Source of the DNA: Betaproteobacteria bacterium
Lineage (GTDB): Bacteria; Pseudomonadota; Gammaproteobacteria; Burkholderiales; SG8-39
Reading direction: 5' to 3'
NCBI GenBank assembly: GCA_009693345.1
Contig: SHXL01000084.1
Location: 1-11,068 of the forward strand
Length of the DNA: 11,068 bases
A program made the position numbers and the translations under genes. Position 1 is the stretch's first letter. Every line of letters starts with the position of its first letter. Under the pieces are notes generated by a model. It saw only the letters and a program-made list of their open reading frames with translations, had not been told where the DNA came from and made no database searches. This document shows positions 7,292-11,068 of this stretch, one piece after another.

Positions 7292-8430
7292 ACGCTTTTA
7301 TCGCCGGGGTTGGAGAGAGTCCGCTTGGCAAGACCCCAGACCTCAATGCCATGAATTTGCAGCACGCCGCCGCCCTGGCGGCGCTTGCAGATGCCGGCCT
7401 GACGCTCGCCGAGGTGGACGGCCTGCTGACCACTCCGATCCGTGTCGCGCAGTGGGCCATGCCGGTCGGCATGGTGGCGCAGGGCCTGGGCATCCGGCCG
7501 GGCTACCTTGCGACGCTGGATGTCGCCGGCGCGTCGGGCACCGCCATGGTCCACCACGCGGCGATGGCGGTGGCCACGGGCCAGGCGAAGACGGTGCTCT
7601 GCGTCGCCGGCCAGAACCAGCTCACCAACGTATCGCGCGACGCCACCGTGGCGCAACTCGCGAGCGTGGGTTGGGCGCACCCGGAGTACGAAGCGCCCTA
7701 CGGGCCGCTGATCCCGACGCTGTACGCGCTCGTCGCCCAGCGCCACATGCATGAATACGGCACTACGCCGGAGCAGTTGGCGGAGGTGGCGGTGGCGATC
7801 CGCGGCCATGCGGCGCTCAACCCGCTCGCGCACAAGCGCGAGCCGATCACGGTGGCCGACGTGCTCGCCTCGAAGATGATCACCACGCCGCTGCACATGC
7901 TCGATTGCGCGATCGTGTCCGATGGGGCAGCGGCTTTCGTGGTTACCGCGCATCCGGGCAAAAAGAAGCCGGTAAAATTGCTTGGCCAGGGCTACGGCTT
8001 TACGCATGCCTATATCGGTGAACACGACAACATCGCAACCACGGGTGCCGTGCAGTCCGGGCGCGAGGCCTTCGCCATGGCCGGCGTGACGCCCGCGGAT
8101 ATCGACGTCGCCCAGCTCTACGACTGCTTCACCATCACCGTGATCGCGGAGCTGGAGGACCTCGGCTTCTGCCCCAAGGGCGAAGGCGGGCGCTTCGTCG
8201 AAGGCGGGCGCATCCGCCTGGGCGGCGAGCTGCCGGTGACTACGCACGGCGGGCTGCTTTCGGCCGCGCATCCGGGCCTCGCGGGCGGCATGTTCCACGT
8301 CGTCGAGGCGGTGCGCCAGCTGCGCGGCGAATGCGGCGCGCGGCAGGTGCGGGACGCGGAACTGGCGCTCGCGCACGGCAACGGCGGCATCATCGGCATC
8401 CACTGCACGCTGATCCTGGGGAACGCATAG
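7288..8430 (+). CDS. Thiolase-fold protein lacking the nucleophilic cysteine (SCP2-thiolase/lipid-transfer type; possible aldolase)
   Basis: This 380-residue protein of the SCP2-type thiolase family starts at GTG 7288, overlapping the dehydrogenase stop (GTGA). Family landmarks: AGVGESPLGK at the N-terminus, LYDCFTIT (Tyr278, codon 8119), LGFCPKGEGG, THGGLLSAAHPG with the conserved His, VVEAVRQLRGECG and HGNGG. The usual nucleophile motif A-C-A-S-G reads AGASGTA, with Gly81 (codon 7528) in place of Cys, so ordinary thiolytic cleavage is not expected. A thiolase-fold subunit without Cys beside a DUF35 protein is the arrangement of the Ltp2-ChsH2 steroid side-chain retro-aldolase, whose catalytic tyrosines replace the thiolase cysteines. 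By analogy this protein could cleave or form a C-C bond of a 3-hydroxyacyl-CoA. Whether Tyr278 is equivalent to an Ltp2 catalytic Tyr is inference. Confidence 0.9.
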   Translation: MNAFIAGVGESPLGKTPDLNAMNLQHAAALAALADAGLTLAEVDGLLTTPIRVAQWAMPVGMVAQGLGIRPGYLATLDVAGASGTAMVHHAAMAVATGQAKTVLCVAGQNQLTNVSRDATVAQLASVGWAHPEYEAPYGPLIPTLYALVAQRHMHEYGTTPEQLAEVAVAIRGHAALNPLAHKREPITVADVLASKMITTPLHMLDCAIVSDGAAAFVVTAHPGKKKPVKLLGQGYGFTHAYIGEHDNIATTGAVQSGREAFAMAGVTPADIDVAQLYDCFTITVIAELEDLGFCPKGEGGRFVEGGRIRLGGELPVTTHGGLLSAAHPGLAGGMFHVVEAVRQLRGECGARQVRDAELALAHGNGGIIGIHCTLILGNA

Positions 8431-8440
8431 GAAAACCGGG

Positions 8441-8785
8441 ATGCTGCCGCCACGCCCCACGAATCGTTTCATGCTGCCGCGTTGCGAAGGCTGCGGAAAA
8501 TTCCATTTCTATCCGCGCCCGGCCTGCCCGCACTGCGGCGGCGCGCGCCTCGCCTGGATGGAGCCCAGCGGGCGCGGCGAGGTCTACTCGCATTCCACCG
8601 TGCACCGGGCGCCGAGCGCGGCCTTCAAGGACGACGTGCCCTACGTGATCGCCATTGTGAAGACCGACGAAGGCCCGCACTTGCTCAGCCGGGTGGTGGG
8701 CGTTTCGCCGGAGAAGGTATCCATCGGCATGCGGCTGCGGGTAAGGTTGGGCGATCGCGGGCCCGAATTCGAACCGGAGGCTTAA
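8441..8785 (+). CDS. DUF35 zinc-ribbon/OB-fold protein, partner of the thiolase-like subunit
   Basis: The protein has 114 residues. The N-terminal rubredoxin-like zinc ribbon has four cysteines as CEGC and CPHC (about residues 15-33), followed by an OB-fold (about 40-110) with GRGEVYSHSTVHRAPS, PYVIAIVKTDEGPHLLSRVVG and IGMRLRVRLGDRG. Such proteins form complexes with SCP2-type thiolase-fold enzymes and help bind acyl-CoA, for example ChsH2 with Ltp2 and the DUF35 subunit of archaeal HMG-CoA/acetoacetyl-CoA thiolase complexes. It lies 10 nt after the thiolase-like gene and 1 nt before the receptor gene. The ATG at 8441 is the first sensible start after the upstream stop and gives a normal N-terminus; GGAAAA lies about 6 nt upstream and is only a weak ribosome-binding site. 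Confidence 0.92.
   Translation: MLPPRPTNRFMLPRCEGCGKFHFYPRPACPHCGGARLAWMEPSGRGEVYSHSTVHRAPSAAFKDDVPYVIAIVKTDEGPHLLSRVVGVSPEKVSIGMRLRVRLGDRGPEFEPEA
8776..8780 (+). promoter_or_regulatory. Strong ribosome binding site for the Bug receptor gene
   Basis: GGAGG ends 6 nt before the ATG at 8787 and is the best Shine-Dalgarno in the operon. It suggests that the receptor is translated more strongly than the coupled enzymes before it, as expected for a periplasmic binding protein. Confidence 0.65.
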
Positions 8786-8786
8786 A

Positions 8787-9857
8787 ATGCGCTTGATCCC
8801 AGTGCTGCTGTTGCTGTTCTGCGCCCATTCATTCGCCCAGAATTTCCCCAACAAGCCCATCCGCATCATCATGCCCTTCCCGCCCGGCGGCGGCACCGAC
8901 GTGGTGGCGCGCAGCGTGGCGCCGAAAATGCAGGAGATCCTCGGCCAGACGCTTCTGGTAGAGAACCGCGCCGGCGCCGGCGGCAACATCGGCACCGACT
9001 ACGTGGCGAAGTCGCCGGCCGACGGCTACACGCTGCTGGTGGCGAGCGCGGCCACGGCGATCAACAACACGCTGGCAAAGAATCCGGGCTGGGAGCTGAC
9101 CAAGGACTTCGCCCCGGTGGTACTGCTGGTGCTCAACCAGAGCCTGCTCGCCGTGCACCCCTCGGTGGCGGCAACGAACGTGCGCGAGCTCATCGCGCTC
9201 GCCAAGGCCAGGCCGGGGCAGGTGAGCTTCGCGTCCTACGGCAACGGCAGCTCGGCGCACCTCATCGGCGAGCTGTTCAAGATGATGGCCGGCGTGGACC
9301 TGCTGCACGTGCCGTACAAGGGCGCCGCGCCCGCCGTGAACGACCTGCTGGGCGGGCAGGTGAATATCCTCTTCGCCGACGTTGCTGCGATCCTGCCGCA
9401 CGCCAAGGCGGGCAAGGTGAAGGCGCTCGGCATCGGTTCGGCCAAGCGCTTTGCGGGCCTGCCCGACGTGCCGACGATTGCGGAAGCCGGCGTGCCGGGC
9501 TTCGAGGGCGGCGGCTTCCTCGGCCTGGTGGCGCCCGCGGGCACGCCTCGCGAGGCGATCCTGGCGCTGAATGCAGCCGCGGTGAAGACGCTGGCCATGC
9601 CGGACATCAGCGAGCGGCTGAACGGGCTTGCCTCGCCGCCGGTGGGCGAATCGCCGGAGTACTTCGGCCGGCACCTCGTATGGTCAAAATATCGATCGGC
9701 GCCGATTTTTGGAAAAACAAAAACGTTGTATTGCCGCGATCTCGGTGTAGGTCAGGTTGGTCGACAAAAAAACCGGGTAATTTATGTGCGTAGGGCACGC
9801 GCCAGCACCGTCGAAACGACGAGGCTCAAGAGAAGCCCCCATCGCCACTTACTGTGA
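8787..9857 (+). CDS. Bug/TctC-family periplasmic solute receptor with aberrant C-terminus
   Basis: The signal peptide has Arg2, the hydrophobic run LIPVLLLLF and likely cleavage after SFA (residues 15-17). The mature protein starts like a Bug receptor: NKPIRIIMPFPPGGGTD, VVARSVAPKM, VENRAGAGGNIGTDYVAKSPADGYTLL. HVPYKGAAPAVNDLLGGQV, GLPDVPTIAEAGVPGF and APAGTP are further hallmarks. These receptors bind carboxylates for tripartite tricarboxylate transporters; no membrane subunits are in the window. GGAGG at 8776-8780 fits the ATG at 8787. Homology runs to ESPEYFGRHL (about codon 9677); the usual last helix (roughly 20 residues with a Trp-Lys-Val pattern) is missing and replaced by about 60 Arg-rich unrelated residues read out of the following A+T-richer DNA. 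Family proteins are usually about 320-330 residues, against 356 here. The gene is probably a disrupted 3' end and may be non-functional. Confidence 0.85.
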   Translation: MRLIPVLLLLFCAHSFAQNFPNKPIRIIMPFPPGGGTDVVARSVAPKMQEILGQTLLVENRAGAGGNIGTDYVAKSPADGYTLLVASAATAINNTLAKNPGWELTKDFAPVVLLVLNQSLLAVHPSVAATNVRELIALAKARPGQVSFASYGNGSSAHLIGELFKMMAGVDLLHVPYKGAAPAVNDLLGGQVNILFADVAAILPHAKAGKVKALGIGSAKRFAGLPDVPTIAEAGVPGFEGGGFLGLVAPAGTPREAILALNAAAVKTLAMPDISERLNGLASPPVGESPEYFGRHLVWSKYRSAPIFGKTKTLYCRDLGVGQVGRQKNRVIYVRRARASTVETTRLKRSPHRHLL

Positions 9858-9902
9858 CAACGAAAGCACACCGCCCTTCCCCACCCAGCCACGACGTATA
9901 AC
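9680..9902. other. Scar region of lower G+C with no recognisable gene
   Basis: From about 9680 the composition changes to runs such as TCAAAATATCGATC and GGAAAAACAAAAACG, and the receptor frame loses its family homology. Short frames on both strands (for example 9607-9798 and 9782-9970 on the - strand) match nothing I recognise. No insertion-sequence terminal repeat pair or clear terminator can be identified. It is probably foreign DNA left by the event that truncated the receptor gene. Confidence 0.5.
9695..9706. repeat. 12-bp perfect palindrome ATCGGCGCCGAT
   Basis: The palindrome lies about 15 nt after the point where receptor homology ends and is followed by five Ts. Without a loop it is a poor hairpin. 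It may be an end or target relic of a mobile element, or chance. Confidence 0.3.
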
Positions 9903-10409
9903 TCAGGCAGCCTTGCGGTGATAGTAGCGCAGGAGTCCACCGAGCCGTTCGTAACACTCGACGGCAGCATCCGGGCACGACGTCATTTTCTGCGGAAATA
10001 GCAGCACGTTGCTCTTCCCCTGATGATTCCGCTCCTCGTGATAGTGCGGCAGGTAATTATCCAGTGCACGCCGCAAACTGGCTTCGCCGAACAGGATCAG
10101 CTTGGCCAAGCATTCCTCTTTGACCGACCGCATGTCCCAGCACCACACCTGGCGCGCCTCGGTGGCGATGTGCGTGGTGGGCGGCCTGACCGCCTTGGGT
10201 GCCTTGGCGCGCCCGCGATGGGCGGTTTGTCCGTGCGCTTTCAGCACGCGACTTAACGTGGATTCGCTGGCCAGGTAGACACCTTCGTCGGCCAGCATGG
10301 GCACCATGCGCGCGGGTGGCACAGAGGCAAAGCGTGGCTCATTGGCCACGGCAAGCAGGTGGGCACGCTCGGCCTCGCTCAAAGCATGGCCAGGCGCTGG
10401 CGGTGGTCT
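9903..10409 (-). pseudogene. Chimeric, internally deleted transposase remnant (IS3-like N-part joined to another integrase-core C-tail)
   Basis: Read on the - strand from about 10409, the N-terminal part (PPPAPGHALSEAERAHLL, FASVPPARMVPMLADEGVYL, ASESTLSRVLKAHGQTAHRG, then ARQVWCWDM) is the helix-turn-helix/linker region of an IS3-family OrfB, ending at the first catalytic Asp. It then switches at about 10130 to RSVKEECLAKLILFGEASLR, HYHEERNHQGK and ERLGGLLRYYHRKAA, which are the tail of a different integrase-core transposase type. The core between first Asp and catalytic Glu is missing, so about 168 codons remain of a protein that is normally about twice as long, and it cannot transpose. The open frame has TTG at 10382 as possible start, but homology extends upstream without a start. 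The 5' end stops about 10 nt from the toxin gene stop. Confidence 0.75.
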
Positions 10410-10417
10410 AAGCCCTC

Positions 10418-10747
10418 TTATTCGAACAGATCGGCGTGTGTTCCTGCGCGCACAAACACAATAAAGCCATGTTTTCCGGCGTCATCGAGCTTGTAAGCCA
10501 GCAGAAAGTCACCGCCGATATGGCACTCCCGATGCCCTTCCCAGTCACCGCCCAGGGGGTGATCACGCCACTCGGGCCCGAGTGGGAAGTCGTTGGCGAT
10601 CAACAGCAGCATAGCCTCCTTGAGTCGGTTCATATCGTACCGGCCTGCCCGAGTCAAACGCTCCCAATCCTTTCGGAAGGATTTTGCATAGTCCGCCGCA
10701 CGCGGCAGCGGAGCGCGTTTACTTGCGGCGGTTCTTTTCGAGGTCAT
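10418..10747 (-). CDS. yafQ: YafQ-family toxin of a type II toxin-antitoxin system (mRNA interferase)
   Basis: The protein has 109 residues from the ATG at 10747; the frame is open further upstream, but family members begin with a Lys/Arg-rich MTSKRT-type leader, so the longer form is not chosen. YafQ is a RelE-fold ribosome-dependent endoribonuclease. Motifs in order: YAKSFRKDWERL, YDMNRLKEAMLLLIANDFPL, RDHPLGGDWEGHRECHIGGD, AYKL and RAGTHADLF. Residues matching E. coli YafQ His50 (DHPL), His63 (ECHI), Asp67 (GGD), His87 and Phe91 (THADLF) are present; the Trp68 position is Phe. The toxin start lies 29 nt inside the antitoxin gene, with no clear ribosome-binding site, so its translation probably depends on antitoxin translation. 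The set looks complete and active. The stop borders the transposase remnant. Confidence 0.9.
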   Translation of the reverse strand: MTSKRTAASKRAPLPRAADYAKSFRKDWERLTRAGRYDMNRLKEAMLLLIANDFPLGPEWRDHPLGGDWEGHRECHIGGDFLLAYKLDDAGKHGFIVFVRAGTHADLFE

Positions 10748-10997
10748 CGAACAGTTCGGAGGCGGTACTAAAGCGGGTGCGGCGCGTGTGTGTGATCGCG
10801 TTGGCTTCAGCCATTGCCGCTCGCGTTTCGGCGTTTGGCACTTTGAGCGCAAACGGCATTTGCTGCTCGGCGACCACGCGCATCAAAAACACGCGCACCG
10901 CGTCCGAGACGGACAAACCCATTGCGGCAAGTGTCTCGGTGGCCTGCTCCTTGATTTGTTCGTCCACGCGGACGTGAACCATGGCGGTAGTGGCCAT
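10719..10997 (-). CDS. dinJ: DinJ/RelB-family antitoxin
   Basis: The protein has 92 residues. An N-terminal ribbon-helix-helix DNA-binding domain (about 5-48: MVHVRVDEQIKEQATETL, MGLSVSDAVRVFLMRV, EQQMPF) is followed by a C-terminal tail (FSTASELFDDLEKNRRK) expected to wrap the toxin. It neutralises YafQ and represses its own promoter as a dimer or complex. The ATG at 10997 has AAGGAGA on the - strand (11003-11009), 5 nt away. The GTG/ATG context, the operator just upstream and the downstream yafQ-type toxin make the pair unambiguous. Confidence 0.92.
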   Translation of the reverse strand: MATTAMVHVRVDEQIKEQATETLAAMGLSVSDAVRVFLMRVVAEQQMPFALKVPNAETRAAMAEANAITHTRRTRFSTASELFDDLEKNRRK

Positions 10998-11002
10998 CAG
11001 GG

Positions 11003-11009
11003 TCTCCTT
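11003..11009 (-). promoter_or_regulatory. Ribosome binding site of the antitoxin gene
   Basis: AAGGAGA on the - strand lies 5 nt before the ATG at 10997. It is far stronger than anything before the toxin start, which fits an excess of antitoxin. Confidence 0.7.
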
Positions 11010-11015
11010 TTGGAG

Positions 11016-11034
11016 TGAGATACATTGTATCTCA
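11016..11034. promoter_or_regulatory. Inverted-repeat operator of the dinJ-yafQ module
   Basis: TGAGATACA-T-TGTATCTCA is a perfect 9-bp inverted repeat around one central base. It covers the predicted -10 box and lies 19 nt before the antitoxin start, the expected position for autorepression by a ribbon-helix-helix antitoxin. Confidence 0.75.
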
Positions 11035-11053
11035 ATTGCCCTGTGGATGGCAA
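11024..11053 (-). promoter_or_regulatory. Sigma70-type promoter of dinJ-yafQ
   Basis: On the - strand TTGCCA (11048-11053) and TACAAT (11024-11029) are separated by 18 nt, each one mismatch from the consensus hexamers. The -10 box is inside the operator palindrome. Confidence 0.6.
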
Positions 11054-11068
11054 ATTAAATGGACAGTG

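Noticed and set aside
9695..9711. Intrinsic terminator after the receptor gene (palindrome plus Ts)
   Set aside because: The palindrome has no loop; leaving four bases unpaired gives only a 4-bp stem, and it lies inside the open frame, so it is not a convincing terminator.
9607..9798. Small - strand frame across the receptor/scar junction
   Set aside because: It spans the end of the receptor gene and the scar, has no good ribosome-binding site and matches no family I recognise.
10748..10852. N-terminal extension of the toxin to 10852
   Set aside because: It lies wholly within the antitoxin gene and adds 35 residues unlike YafQ proteins.
1..11068. tRNA, rRNA, riboswitch or CRISPR array
   Set aside because: No cloverleaf, rRNA-like segment, aptamer-like leader or regularly spaced repeats were seen by eye; a covariance-model scan would be needed for certainty.

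Overview
The window is a G+C-rich bacterial segment, most likely from a betaproteobacterium related to Burkholderiales. That placement rests on the G+C-rich codon use, the dense run of overlapping catabolic genes and a Bug/TctC-type solute receptor, a family greatly expanded in that group. It is an inference; no rRNA or other marker gene is present.

Region 1 (1-9680, + strand) is one tightly packed catabolic operon of eight genes whose 5' end lies outside the window. The order is: an aconitase-superfamily hydratase (N-terminus cut off), an isocitrate lyase/PEP mutase-family C-C lyase, an NDP-forming acyl-CoA ligase, a short enoyl-CoA hydratase/isomerase-family protein, an acyl-CoA dehydrogenase, a thiolase-fold protein, a DUF35 zinc-ribbon/OB-fold protein, and a periplasmic Bug/TctC-type receptor. 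Most junctions are 4-8 nt overlaps (GTGA, ATGA) or gaps of 1-10 nt, so translation is probably coupled throughout. Read together, the operon looks like uptake of a carboxylic acid, CoA activation, dehydrogenation, hydration or isomerisation, and aldol-type cleavage, combined with a hydratase plus lyase pair that could split a 2-hydroxy-dicarboxylate into pyruvate and a short acid.

The most interesting point is that three of these enzymes lack a hallmark residue of their family. The aconitase homologue has Pro and Leu where aconitases have the substrate-binding Gln (pig Gln72) and Arg (pig Arg580). The crotonase-fold protein has Met in place of the first catalytic Glu. The thiolase-fold protein has Gly in place of the nucleophilic Cys and sits next to a DUF35 partner, as in the steroid side-chain aldolase Ltp2-ChsH2. 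The operon therefore probably does not run the TCA or methylcitrate cycle, nor ordinary thiolytic beta-oxidation. My leading hypothesis is a substituted maleate/malate type of pathway feeding a CoA-dependent aldolase route; the substrate is not known.

Region 2 (about 9680-10410) is a recombination scar. The receptor gene loses its normal C-terminus near 9680 and reads through into A+T-richer sequence with no recognisable gene. It is followed on the - strand by a transposase remnant that joins the N-terminal part of one IS3-like transposase to the C-terminal tail of a different integrase-core transposase, without a complete DDE site.

Region 3 (10418-11068, - strand) is a complete DinJ-YafQ type II toxin-antitoxin module (antitoxin first, overlapping the toxin by 29 nt), with a clear promoter and a 9-bp inverted-repeat operator over its -10 box.
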